A DNA stretch of 64,000 bases, taken from positions 404,022 to 468,021 of the forward strand of contig NZ_SRXU01000003.1 in NCBI RefSeq assembly GCF_004792695.1, read 5' to 3'. The position numbers and the translations under genes are program-made. This document shows, piece by piece, positions 49,605 to 57,167 of this stretch (positions are counted from its first letter, which is position 1; each line of letters opens with the position of its first letter). The notes beneath the pieces are model-generated. The model did no database searches and was not told where the DNA came from. It was given only the letters and a program-made list of their open reading frames with translations. This DNA is from Sphingomonas naasensis (GTDB lineage: Bacteria; Pseudomonadota; Alphaproteobacteria; Sphingomonadales; Sphingomonadaceae).

Positions 49605-50489
49605 ATGCGCGCGCAGATCATCGATGGAAAAGCCTATGCCGACGGTCTGGCCGATCGGATAACCGCCACGATCCCGGCTTTCACCGAGAAGACCGGACGC
49701 GTGCCGGGACTGGCGGTGATCCTCGTCGGCAGCGATCCGGCGAGCGAGATCTATGTTCGCAGCAAGGGGCGAAAGACCCGGGAGCTCGGCATGGCCAGCT
49801 TCGAGCATATTCTCCCCGCCGAAACGGGCCAGACCGAACTCGTCGCGCTGGTCGAAGCATTGAACGCCGACAACAGGGTGGACGGCATCCTCGTGCAGTT
49901 GCCGCTTCCCGATCACATCGATGAACTGGCGGTGGTTCGGGCGATCGACCCGCGCAAGGATGTCGATGGCCTCCACCCCGAGAGCGCCGGCCGTCTGGTC
50001 TCCGGGCGCCCGGGGCTTGTCTCGTGCACGCCGCTCGGGTGCCTGATGCTGCTCCGCGACCAATTGGGCGATCTGTCCGGGCTCGATGCGATCGTTATCG
50101 GCCGCTCGATTCTGGTCGGCAAACCGATGGGGCAGCTGTTGCTGGGCGCGAACTGCACGGTGACGATGGCCCATTCGCGAACGCGCAACCTCGCGGACAA
50201 GGTGCGCCAGGCGGATATCATCGTCGCGGCAGCGGGCCAGGCCGGAATGATCAAGGGCGACTGGATCAGGCCCGGCGCAACGGTGATCGACGTGGGAACC
50301 ACCCGAGCGGTTGTGGATGGCAAGCGGCGCCTGCTGGGAGATGTCGACTTCGCGGCCGCGCTCGAGCGGGCAAGCGCCATCACACCGGTCCCCGGCGGCG
50401 TCGGGCCGATGACGATCATGGTGCTGATGCACAACACGGTGCTGGCAGCGCACGACCGCGCGGGACTGCCGCATCTGCAGCTCTGGTAA
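49605..50489 (+). CDS. folD: Bifunctional methylenetetrahydrofolate dehydrogenase/cyclohydrolase
   Basis: A 294-residue FolD, which converts 5,10-methylene-THF to 5,10-methenyl-THF and then 10-formyl-[17 protein letters not shown] gives Y50 and K54, the catalytic pair at the same numbers as in E. coli. [30 protein letters not shown] and [15 protein letters not shown] are the family signatures. The ATG at 49605 follows the ZTP riboswitch terminator directly. Frame extensions upstream would run through the riboswitch and are not real. Confidence 0.96.
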   Translation: MRAQIIDGKAYADGLADRITATIPAFTEKTGRVPGLAVILVGSDPASEIYVRSKGRKTRELGMASFEHILPAETGQTELVALVEALNADNRVDGILVQLPLPDHIDELAVVRAIDPRKDVDGLHPESAGRLVSGRPGLVSCTPLGCLMLLRDQLGDLSGLDAIVIGRSILVGKPMGQLLLGANCTVTMAHSRTRNLADKVRQADIIVAAAGQAGMIKGDWIRPGATVIDVGTTRAVVDGKRRLLGDVDFAAALERASAITPVPGGVGPMTIMVLMHNTVLAAHDRAGLPHLQLW

Positions 50490-50566
50490 GGCCGCGACCG
50501 GAGGCCTGCTCCCCATTGCAACGTCCGCTCCGTTCGCCAATCTGCGCGAAATGGGGGAGTCTTCCG

Positions 50567-51109
50567 GTGTTTGATTCGAAGGGTGCGTTCACCAGGCAAT
50601 TCACGCAGGCAGAGGGTGGCTATATCTATTATCCGTCCGCGAAAAGCGGCGGGAAGCTCGTGACCGCCGAAGAATACCGAAAGCTCGCTCAAGGCTGGAG
50701 CATGGTTTCCACGGGGAAGGTGGCCGGAATTCTCTTTCTCGCCGTCATCGCGTGGACCGCCTTATCGCAAACTTTCTCTCTTCCTGACGGGCTTGAAACG
50801 GTTTTCATTGCGAGCTGCGTGACCTGTGTCGCCCTTTGGGTACTCTGGGTCGCCTTTGCCCCGCGTCGTCTCGTTCGCGACCGCCCTGCAATTACGCCGC
50901 CGAGGCCGGCTTCACAGGCAAGGCGTCAGGTGCGCGCCTTGTTGACGTGGCAAAGCGTCATCTTCGCGCTTCTGTTCGGCGGCGTCATGTTTCTCGGCTC
51001 GCTGAGAGTGTCGGAACCCGACGTCGAAACCTGGGCGTGGCGCATCGGAGGCGGTGCGCTGTTCGGCCTCTATCTATGGATCGGCTTCCAGAAGCTCCGG
51101 GACAGATAA
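50567..51109 (+). CDS. Hypothetical four-helix membrane protein
   Basis: A 180-residue protein, not recognised. A GTG start at 50567 with a GGGGAG ribosome site is chosen. The N-terminal 50 residues are soluble and begin with FDSKGAFTRQFTQAEGGYIYY, resembling small sphingomonad membrane proteins of unknown role. Four hydrophobic helices follow (about 52-72, 79-99, 130-150 and 157-173) with a basic loop (RRLVRDRPAITPP) between the second and third. It follows folD by 77 bp on the same strand. Confidence 0.72.
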   Translation: MFDSKGAFTRQFTQAEGGYIYYPSAKSGGKLVTAEEYRKLAQGWSMVSTGKVAGILFLAVIAWTALSQTFSLPDGLETVFIASCVTCVALWVLWVAFAPRRLVRDRPAITPPRPASQARRQVRALLTWQSVIFALLFGGVMFLGSLRVSEPDVETWAWRIGGGALFGLYLWIGFQKLRDR

Positions 51110-51246
51110 GCTTCCTTGCCCGTGGTCCGCAGCCGACCGCGAAGCCGCCGCCAGGGGCGGGGCTCTGCTCTATTTTTGGGATTGCGCGACCAGTGCCGTC
51201 ATCGGCGGCGGCCGTTCGATTTCGCGCGGCCATTCCCGCTGATCCC

Positions 51247-52041
51247 TCACCCGGCTTCCCCCCGGCCTTCGCCGGGGTCGCCGCCCTCTCCCGCAGGCGG
51301 GGCACGGGAAATGCGTTCGGCGCCGATCAGGAATTCGACATTGCCTTCGGGACCGGTGATCGGGCTTCGGGTGATGCCGAGCACGTGCCAGCCCTGCGCG
51401 GCGACCCAATCGGCGACTTCGCGGCAGACGCGTTCGTGCACCGCGGGATCGCGGACCACGCCGCCCTTGCCGACCTCTTCGCGCCCCGCCTCGAATTGCG
51501 GCTTGATCAGCGCCGCCAGCCGGGCCTGCGCCCTCGCGAAGCGGAACGGCACTTCGAGCACCTTGGCGAGGCCGATGAAGCTCGCGTCGCAGACGATCAG
51601 ATCCACCGGCTCGGGAATGTGCGCATCGGTGAGGATGCGCGCGCTGGTCTGCTCGAGCACGACGACGCGCGGATCCTGGCGCAGCTTCCACGCGAGCTGA
51701 TTGGTGCCGCTGTCGACCGCATAGACGCGCGCGGCGCCGCGGCTGAGCAGCACATCGGTGAAGCCGCCGGTCGACGCGCCGACATCGATCGCCACCACGT
51801 CGGTCACGTCCCAGCCGAAATGATCGAGCGCGTGCGCGAGCTTGATCCCGCCGCGCGACACCCAGGGATGATCGCGCCCCTTCACATCGAGCACGACATC
51901 GTCGGCGAGCTGCTGACCGGGCTTCTCGACCTTGCGATCGCCGGCGAAGACGAGGCCCGCCATGATCAGCGCCTGCGCGCGGGTGCGGCTCTCGGCGAGG
52001 CCGCGGTCGACGAGGATCTGATCGGCGCGCTGCTTGGCCAT
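51247..52041 (-). CDS. tlyA: TlyA-family rRNA methyltransferase
   Basis: A 264-residue protein with an N-terminal S4 RNA-binding domain (residues 1-60: RADQILVDRGLAESRTRAQA) and an FtsJ-type methyltransferase (VSRGGIKLAHALDHF, AIDVGASTGGFTDVLLSRGA, DLIVCDASFIGL and LIKPQFEAGRE). TlyA proteins 2'-O-methylate ribosomal RNA and in some species act as haemolysins. The ATG at 52041 gives the normal length; the frame extends upstream antisense to the lysozyme leader. The C-terminal tail is unusually Gly/Glu/Pro-rich. Confidence 0.92.
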   Translation of the reverse strand: MAKQRADQILVDRGLAESRTRAQALIMAGLVFAGDRKVEKPGQQLADDVVLDVKGRDHPWVSRGGIKLAHALDHFGWDVTDVVAIDVGASTGGFTDVLLSRGAARVYAVDSGTNQLAWKLRQDPRVVVLEQTSARILTDAHIPEPVDLIVCDASFIGLAKVLEVPFRFARAQARLAALIKPQFEAGREEVGKGGVVRDPAVHERVCREVADWVAAQGWHVLGITRSPITGPEGNVEFLIGAERISRAPPAGEGGDPGEGRGEAG

Positions 52042-52165
52042 GCGCCGCTTTAGGCGTGGCGCCGCCCGCGCTGCAACCACTCCGGATATAAAGACGATGG
52101 CCAGATGGGGCCAAGTGATGCACAAATCTTTTCTGCCGACCGGCAAATTTTGGGGGAGTAACGCC

Positions 52166-52627
52166 ATGACGCCAAGTCCCGCATGCTCTGCGCTTGTCCA
52201 GCAATTCGAAGGTTGCGCCAAGAAACAGGCCGATGGGAGCTTCAGCGCCTATCCCGATCCGGGGACGGGCGCGGACCCGTGGACGATCGGCTGGGGATCG
52301 ACCGGCGCCGACATCAAGCCCGGCGTGATCTGGACCCAGCAGCAATGCGACGCGCGGCTGGCGCAGGATCTCGCGAGCTTCGGCGCGCGGGTGGCCGGCG
52401 TCGTCGGCAGCGCGGCGACCAGCCAGCACCAGTTCGATGCGATGGTGAGCTTCGCCTACAATGTCGGGATCGGCAATCTTTCGAGCAGCACCTTGCTGCG
52501 GCTCCACAAGGCCGGCGACTTCGCGGGGGCGCAGGCGCAGTTCGGGCGCTGGAACAAGGCGGCGGGCAAAGTGCTGCCCGGGCTGACCCGGCGCCGCGCG
52601 GCCGAGGCGGCGCTGTACGCCAGCTGA
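52166..52627 (+). CDS. Phage-type lysozyme (glycoside hydrolase family 24)
   Basis: A 153-residue lysozyme. The catalytic glutamate is E14 (LVQQFEGCAKK); the Asp/Thr region reads SAYPDPGTGADPWTIGWGST, a few residues longer than the classical GYGHT form. FDAMVSFAYNVGIGNLSSST and the final RRRAAEAALY match family 24. It cuts peptidoglycan between MurNAc and GlcNAc. No signal peptide is seen and no holin, spanin or phage gene surrounds it, so it is a domesticated or stand-alone muramidase rather than part of a prophage. A GGGGGAG ribosome site fixes the start at 52166. Confidence 0.9.
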   Translation: MTPSPACSALVQQFEGCAKKQADGSFSAYPDPGTGADPWTIGWGSTGADIKPGVIWTQQQCDARLAQDLASFGARVAGVVGSAATSQHQFDAMVSFAYNVGIGNLSSSTLLRLHKAGDFAGAQAQFGRWNKAAGKVLPGLTRRRAAEAALYAS

Positions 52628-52707
52628 TGCGCGCGCATGCCACCGCGCGGGAAGGCGCGCCGCGGCGGGAGGCGGAACCTCCGGGACGGCGAGGGCTTGA
52701 GGCGCTG

Positions 52708-53055
52708 ATGGCGAAGACCGACGATCACGCGCAGCTCTATGTGCGCTTCCACGCGGCAGTGAACATGGCGCCCGCCGAGATCGAGGCGTGGCTCGACACC
52801 GACGAGAGCCGCGCGGTCGGCTTCCGCCGCGACGGCGCGAGCGAGAGCGTCGGCCATGCCTCGGGCCGGCGCATCGTGCAGATCCTGCGCACCCGAAAGG
52901 CCGATCTCGACGGCGGCGACTATGCCCATATGCGCAAGGTCGTCGGCTTCGTCCGGCGCCATCTGGCGCAGGGGCCGCACGAGGCGCACCGGATTCCCGG
53001 CTCGCGCTGGCGCCATTCCTTGATGAACTGGGGGCATGATCCTTTAAAGGACTGA
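52708..53055 (+). CDS. DUF3140 domain-containing protein
   Basis: A 115-residue protein: FHAAVNMAPAEIEAWLDTDE, SESVGHASGRRIVQILRTRK, YAHMRKVVGFVRRHLAQGPH and WRHSLMNWGHDP. This matches DUF3140, a small soluble family of unknown function that may bind DNA. The ATG at 52708 gives the family length. An ATG at 52627 overlapping the lysozyme stop would add a basic 27-residue extension, so translational coupling to the lysozyme is possible. Confidence 0.85.
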   Translation: MAKTDDHAQLYVRFHAAVNMAPAEIEAWLDTDESRAVGFRRDGASESVGHASGRRIVQILRTRKADLDGGDYAHMRKVVGFVRRHLAQGPHEAHRIPGSRWRHSLMNWGHDPLKD

Positions 53056-53196
53056 CCCCGGAAAACCACGGGAAACGTAGCGGAAATATCGTTACGCCAC
53101 CGTCCACAGTTTCTTCTCCGTTAAGCGCGCCGCGCGCTTGCCACGCCGGTCCGCGACCGTCACAGCCGTCCGCGACAACCGCAAAAAGGATCGTCG

Positions 53197-53682
53197 ATGG
53201 CCGCAGGGGCGATGCTGACCAGGGAACAGCTGTTGCGGATGGTGCAGTTGGTCGAGGCGGTCGCCTCGCGGCAGGGACTCGATGTCGATGCGACGATCGG
53301 CTTCCTCCAGGATGCTGCGGCGGCCGGAATGCAGCGCCCCTCCTATAAATCGGTGACCCAATTCGCCGCGGGGATGCGCGCGGTGCGGCTGCGGCGCAAC
53401 GACGCGCTCGGCACCCCGGTGTTCCGCGATCCGGCATGGGACATGCTGCTCGACCTGCTCGTCGCCGGCGACGAGGCGCGGCCGGTATCGGTCTCGGGGC
53501 TTTGCCATGCCGCGGGGGTGCCGACCACCACCGCGCTGCGCCATGTCGACCGGCTCGAGACGCTGGGGCTGCTCAGCCGCGCGCCCGACCCGGACGACAA
53601 GCGCCGCTTCTGGGTGGAGGGCACGCCCGGCACGCTCGAGCGGGTGCGCGAGATCGTCGGGCGGCTGCAGGACGAGGCCTGA
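53197..53682 (+). CDS. Winged-helix (MarR-like) DNA-binding protein
   Basis: A 161-residue protein. The C-terminal half (residues about 70-155) is a MarR-type winged helix: DMLLDLLVAGDEARPVSVSG, LCHAAGVPTTTALRHVDRLE and the wing LLSRAPDPDDKRRFWVEGT. The N-terminal half is helical and does not match a common domain. It starts 14 bp after an AAAGGA site. It precedes a stress-type gene with an EcfG promoter, but nothing ties it to a specific target. Confidence 0.8.
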   Translation: MAAGAMLTREQLLRMVQLVEAVASRQGLDVDATIGFLQDAAAAGMQRPSYKSVTQFAAGMRAVRLRRNDALGTPVFRDPAWDMLLDLLVAGDEARPVSVSGLCHAAGVPTTTALRHVDRLETLGLLSRAPDPDDKRRFWVEGTPGTLERVREIVGRLQDEA

Positions 53683-53705
53683 CGCCCCGGCGCGTGCGGA
53701 CCCGA

Positions 53706-53730
53706 GGAACACCGATCCGGCCCGCCCGTT
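53706..53730 (+). promoter_or_regulatory. EcfG (general stress) promoter
   Basis: GGAAC (53706-53710), exactly 16 bases, then CGTT (53727-53730), an exact core consensus. It lies 28 bp before the ATG at 53759, which leaves a short leader. Confidence 0.75.
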
Positions 53731-53758
53731 GACGCCGACGAACCGGAAAGGGATCGAA

Positions 53759-54127
53759 ATGGCAGGCAGCACGGGCAAGAAGAAGACCGGCACCACGCGG
53801 CGCAAGGCCGCCGCCGGCGGCGCCGGCAGGTCCATCGGAATCGGGACGATATCGCTGGGCGCGGCAGTCGCGGCGGTGGCCGCAGCGGCCTTTGCGGCGT
53901 TCCGGCTGCGGCGCCCCTCGGCCGAGCATGTGCCGACCGATTTGCTGGGCGACGCGCATCCCGGGCCGAACGACCGCGCCCCCGAGGCTTTCCGCCCCGA
54001 TCCGACCGCGCCGGTGCCCGCGGGCGAGCGCGACGCGTTCCGCCCCGCGCTGGCCGGCGCCGCCGCGCCGACTTTGGTCAAGGGCGCGGCGCGCGAGAAC
54101 GAACGGCTCGACGCCGCGCCTTCCTGA
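53759..54127 (+). CDS. Small single-helix membrane protein, stress-associated
   Basis: A 122-residue protein, not recognised as a named family. A basic N-terminus (KKKTGTTRRKAAAGGAG) leads into one hydrophobic helix (about 27-47). A Pro/Ala/Asp-rich tail follows (DLLGDAHPGPNDRAPEAFRP), probably disordered. A GAAAGGGA ribosome site precedes the ATG. The EcfG promoter directly upstream suggests a role in stress or stationary phase, perhaps in the envelope. Confidence 0.72.
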   Translation: MAGSTGKKKTGTTRRKAAAGGAGRSIGIGTISLGAAVAAVAAAAFAAFRLRRPSAEHVPTDLLGDAHPGPNDRAPEAFRPDPTAPVPAGERDAFRPALAGAAAPTLVKGAARENERLDAAPS

Positions 54128-54205
54128 GGCCGGCGCGGCCCGCCGCGCAACCTTCGCGCCCGCCGTGCATTTTCTCGCCATCAAGATGTTCACGGGAGAG
54201 TAGAT

Positions 54206-54616
54206 ATGCGCGCCATCCTTTTGGGATTGCTGGCAGCGGGCGCGGTCGCCGGCTGCACCGACACCGGCTATGGCCCGTCGAGCTACGACGGCGGCTATCG
54301 CAGCTATGACTGGAACCGCCCCGATCCGACGTACGGCGGCTATTATGCCGACCGCTATTACCGCGACGACCGGACCTATCGCGAGCGTCGCCTGTCGCGG
54401 CAGGATCGCGTCTATCGCGGGCAGGACGGCCGCTATTATTGCCGCCGCAACGACGGGACGACCGGGCTGATCGTCGGCGGCGTCGCCGGCGGCATCTTGG
54501 GCAACATCATCGCGCCGGGAGGCTCGGAGCTGCTCGGCACCGCGCTCGGCGCGGCCGCGGGCGCGGCGGCCGGCGCGGCGATCGACAAGAACGACAACGA
54601 CGTTCGTTGCCGTTGA
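54206..54616 (+). CDS. Glycine-zipper lipoprotein
   Basis: A 136-residue protein with a lipoprotein signal (lipobox AVAGC, Cys at 16). A Tyr/Asp/Arg-rich middle (DGGYRSYDWNRPDPTYGGYY) follows, then a glycine-zipper hairpin (IVGGVAGGILGNIIAPGGSE, LLGTALGAAAGAAAGAAIDK). Such proteins are related to SlyB/Pcp/RcnB-like envelope lipoproteins. Probably in the outer membrane. A hairpin GACGCGGCG...TCGCCGCGTC after the stop could terminate the transcript. Confidence 0.85.
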   Translation: MRAILLGLLAAGAVAGCTDTGYGPSSYDGGYRSYDWNRPDPTYGGYYADRYYRDDRTYRERRLSRQDRVYRGQDGRYYCRRNDGTTGLIVGGVAGGILGNIIAPGGSELLGTALGAAAGAAAGAAIDKNDNDVRCR

Positions 54617-54677
54617 CTTGCGCGGACGCGGCGGCATCCTGTCGCCGCGTCCCGCATGACGACAGGGGGGATTCGAG

Positions 54678-55103
54678 ATGACCACGCGTACCGCCACCGC
54701 TCGCTACGAAGGCTTCGGCAAGGAAGGCAAGGGCCGGCTCGACAGCCCGTCGGGGGTGCTCGACTCGACGCCCTACAGCTTCAACACGCGCTTCGGCGAC
54801 GAGAAGGGCACGAACCCCGAAGAGCTGATCGCGGCGGCGCATGCCGGCTGCTTCACCATGGCGCTGAGCTTCGCGCTGGCCAAGGCCGGGTTCAGCGAAG
54901 GCACGCTCGAGACGACCGCGGCGGTCAAGCTCGAGCAGCAGGGCGACGGCTTCGCGATCACCCATTCGGACCTGACGCTCAAGGCCGCGGTGCCCGGCAT
55001 CTCGCAGGAGCAGTTCGACGCGCTCGCCGCGGGCGCGAAGGCCAACTGCCCGGTGTCGAAGCTGCTCAACGCCGAGATCAGCCTGACCCACACGCTGGCC
55101 TGA
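54678..55103 (+). CDS. OsmC family peroxiredoxin
   Basis: A 141-residue OsmC-type protein: NPEELIAAAHAGCFTMALSF holds the peroxidatic cysteine, and AKANCPVSKLLNAE the resolving cysteine. These enzymes reduce organic hydroperoxides, using lipoylated dihydrolipoamide in some species. The length is normal. The start at 54678 lies 14 bp after a GGGGGG stretch that may serve as the ribosome site. Its place among stress genes fits a role in oxidative or osmotic stress, though no clear EcfG site precedes it. Confidence 0.92.
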   Translation: MTTRTATARYEGFGKEGKGRLDSPSGVLDSTPYSFNTRFGDEKGTNPEELIAAAHAGCFTMALSFALAKAGFSEGTLETTAAVKLEQQGDGFAITHSDLTLKAAVPGISQEQFDALAAGAKANCPVSKLLNAEISLTHTLA

Positions 55104-55201
55104 GGGCATTTCGCGGCGAATTCCCATCCGCTTGATGGAGAATCCGCTGGCGGCGGCATTGGCCGCATAGTAGATTGGCATGTTGCCTGATGGAGTGCGC
55201 C

Positions 55202-55792
55202 ATGACGACTGCGCTTGCTCTTCCCGCGAATCTCTCCCTCGTCGAAATCTCGGCCGCGGCGTCGGCGCCGTGGCGCGGGCTGCTCGCCGCATCGGCGGAG
55301 GCGCATGTCCCCTATCGCGCCGGCACGCTTTCCGAGCGCAACCTGCTCGGCGCGCGGCTCGACGCGGCGGTGACCCGGGCCGAGGGCGCGGTGCTGCTCG
55401 TCGCCGAGGGGGCGAGCTGCTTCGCCACCGCATGGTGGGCGCGGCTCTCGCCGGCGCCCTATGTCTCGCGCGTCGCCGGCGCGCTGTTCTTCGATCCGAT
55501 CGAGGAAGAGGGCGAGACCGTCGAGAGCCTGCTCGACACCTTCGCCTCGCCGCGCACCAGGCTGCCCTTCCCCTCGATCGTACTCGGGCGCGACGACCGG
55601 CGCAGCGCGCTCGCCGCGCGGGTGCAGGCACTCGCCGACGGCTGGGGCAGCGGGATGATCGCCGGCGCGCGCAGCGACGCGGCGCGCCCGCTCCGGCGCA
55701 CGCGCGGGATCCTCGCGCGCTTCACCGCCGGCGTGGTCGCGCGCGAGGTGCGCACCGGGCGCGCGCTGATCGGGCGTCTCCGCGCGGTCTAG
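55202..55792 (+). CDS. RBBP9/YdeN-like alpha/beta-hydrolase fold protein, probably inactive
   Basis: A 196-residue protein with the RBBP9/YdeN pattern: AVLLVAEGASCFATAWWARL, VAGALFFDPIEEEGETVESL, RLPFPSIVLGRDDRR and ALADGWGSGMIAGARSD. In active members the first segment carries the nucleophile as AHSLG and the last carries a GH motif with the catalytic histidine. Here these read AEGAS and GARS, so both Ser and His appear lost. It is best read as a pseudoenzyme or a binding protein. The GATGGAG ribosome site fits the ATG at 55202. Confidence 0.72.
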   Translation: MTTALALPANLSLVEISAAASAPWRGLLAASAEAHVPYRAGTLSERNLLGARLDAAVTRAEGAVLLVAEGASCFATAWWARLSPAPYVSRVAGALFFDPIEEEGETVESLLDTFASPRTRLPFPSIVLGRDDRRSALAARVQALADGWGSGMIAGARSDAARPLRRTRGILARFTAGVVAREVRTGRALIGRLRAV

Positions 55793-55802
55793 CCGCGCGG
55801 GC

Positions 55803-57167
55803 TCAATGCTCGCGGAAGGACGACCAGAAGCTGCCGAGCAACGGCTCGAGCGCGTAATCGAGCGCGGTGCGCTTGCGCAGCGGGATCAGGATCTGGACCG
55901 GCATGCCGGCACGCAGCGCGAAATCGCTGCCGCGGACATTCTGAATCAGCCGGAGCTGATCGAGCGGCACAGTGATCTCGCCGGTGAAATAGCTCATCCC
56001 GCTCTTCTCGTCGGTGAAGCTGTCCGCCGACAGGCGCGTGAGCTTGCCTTCGAGATTGGGCAGGTTGCGCTCGTGCAGCCCCGAGAATTTGACGAGGGTG
56101 CGCTGCCCGACCGACAGATCGTCGGCATCCTCGGGCGCGAAGCGCGCCTGGATCAGCAGCGGGGTGCGCTCGGGGACGATGTCCATCAGCTTCTGCCCGG
56201 GCGAGATGACGCCGCCGGGGGTGAACACCGACAGCCCGACCACCGCGCCGGTGGCGGGGGCGCGGATCGCGGTGCGCTCGAGCTGGTCGCGCGCGGCGGT
56301 CCAGCGCGGCAGCACGTCGCCGAGGCGGGTGTCGACGTCGCGGAGATCGGCGGCGCTGCGCTCGCGGAAGCTGCGCTCGGCCTCGAGTCCCTGGATCTCG
56401 CTCTCGCGCGCGGCGCCGCGGGTCTGGGCGACGCTGGCGCTGTACTGGCCGCGGCGGCCGAGCAGCTCGGCGCGCGCGCGCTCGAGCTCGCGCATCCGCG
56501 TCTGCGACACGAAGCCCTTGTCGGCGACGGGCTTGAGCGCGTTGATCTGGTCCTCGATCAGCCGAAGCTGCTCGGCGGCGGAGACTTCCTGCACGCCATA
56601 GCCCTTGCCCTGCTCGCCCGCCTGGGCGACGCGCTGGCCGAGCGCACCGCGCTGCGCGGCGAGCACCGAGGTGCGCGCGACGAGCTCGCTCTGCTGGAGG
56701 CGCAGCGCCGCAGCCGCCTCGATGCGATCCTCGGGCGACAGCGCGGCGAACTCGCGCGGCTCGACGATCTGGCCGCGGCCGAGCTGCTCGGCCTCGAGCC
56801 GGGCGCGCTGGGCGAGCAGACGGATCGCCTGCGAGGCGAGCGCGCGCTCCTGCGCCTGCACCTCGGCGGCGGCGAGCTGCATCACCAGCTGGCCGCGCTC
56901 GACGCGCTGGCCTTCCTTGACGTAGATCCTGCCGACCACGCCGCCATCGCGATGCTGGACCGACTGGCGCTGCCCCGAGACGACGAGCGTGCCGCCGGCA
57001 TAGGCGGCCGCGTCGAGCCGGACGAACGCCGCCCAGCCGAGGAACAGCACGAAGAACAGCGCCGCGACGATCGCGCCGGTGCGGATGTCCCCGCGCGGAT
57101 CGGCGACCGGGGGCGCGGCCTGGGGGAGCCCGGTGGAGCCGGGAGCGAGGAGAATCGGCGCGTTCAT
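55803..57167 (-). CDS. Type I secretion periplasmic adaptor (HlyD family)
   Basis: A 454-residue membrane fusion protein. One transmembrane helix (about 32-52, AIVAALFFVLFLGWAAF) is followed by a barrel-sandwich/lipoyl strand (GGVVGRIYVKEGQRVERGQL). A long coiled-coil hairpin (about 100-290) comes next, then the returning lipoyl half (TAIRAPATGAVVGLSVFTPGG) and the beta-barrel. It links the inner-membrane ABC exporter to an outer-membrane TolC-like channel, which is not in this window. Its start overlaps the ABC gene stop by 4 bp (ATGA). Cargo: very likely the RTX nuclease encoded upstream in the same direction. Confidence 0.95.
   Translation of the reverse strand: MNAPILLAPGSTGLPQAAPPVADPRGDIRTGAIVAALFFVLFLGWAAFVRLDAAAYAGGTLVVSGQRQSVQHRDGGVVGRIYVKEGQRVERGQLVMQLAAAEVQAQERALASQAIRLLAQRARLEAEQLGRGQIVEPREFAALSPEDRIEAAAALRLQQSELVARTSVLAAQRGALGQRVAQAGEQGKGYGVQEVSAAEQLRLIEDQINALKPVADKGFVSQTRMRELERARAELLGRRGQYSASVAQTRGAARESEIQGLEAERSFRERSAADLRDVDTRLGDVLPRWTAARDQLERTAIRAPATGAVVGLSVFTPGGVISPGQKLMDIVPERTPLLIQARFAPEDADDLSVGQRTLVKFSGLHERNLPNLEGKLTRLSADSFTDEKSGMSYFTGEITVPLDQLRLIQNVRGSDFALRAGMPVQILIPLRKRTALDYALEPLLGSFWSSFREH

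Noticed and set aside
52166..53055. Lysozyme and neighbour as a prophage remnant
   Set aside because: No holin, capsid, tail, integrase or att sequence nearby; flanking genes are chromosomal housekeeping genes.
53059..53095. EcfG-like promoter before the winged-helix gene (GGAAA ... CGTTA)
   Set aside because: The spacing between the possible -35 and -10 elements is two to three bases too short.
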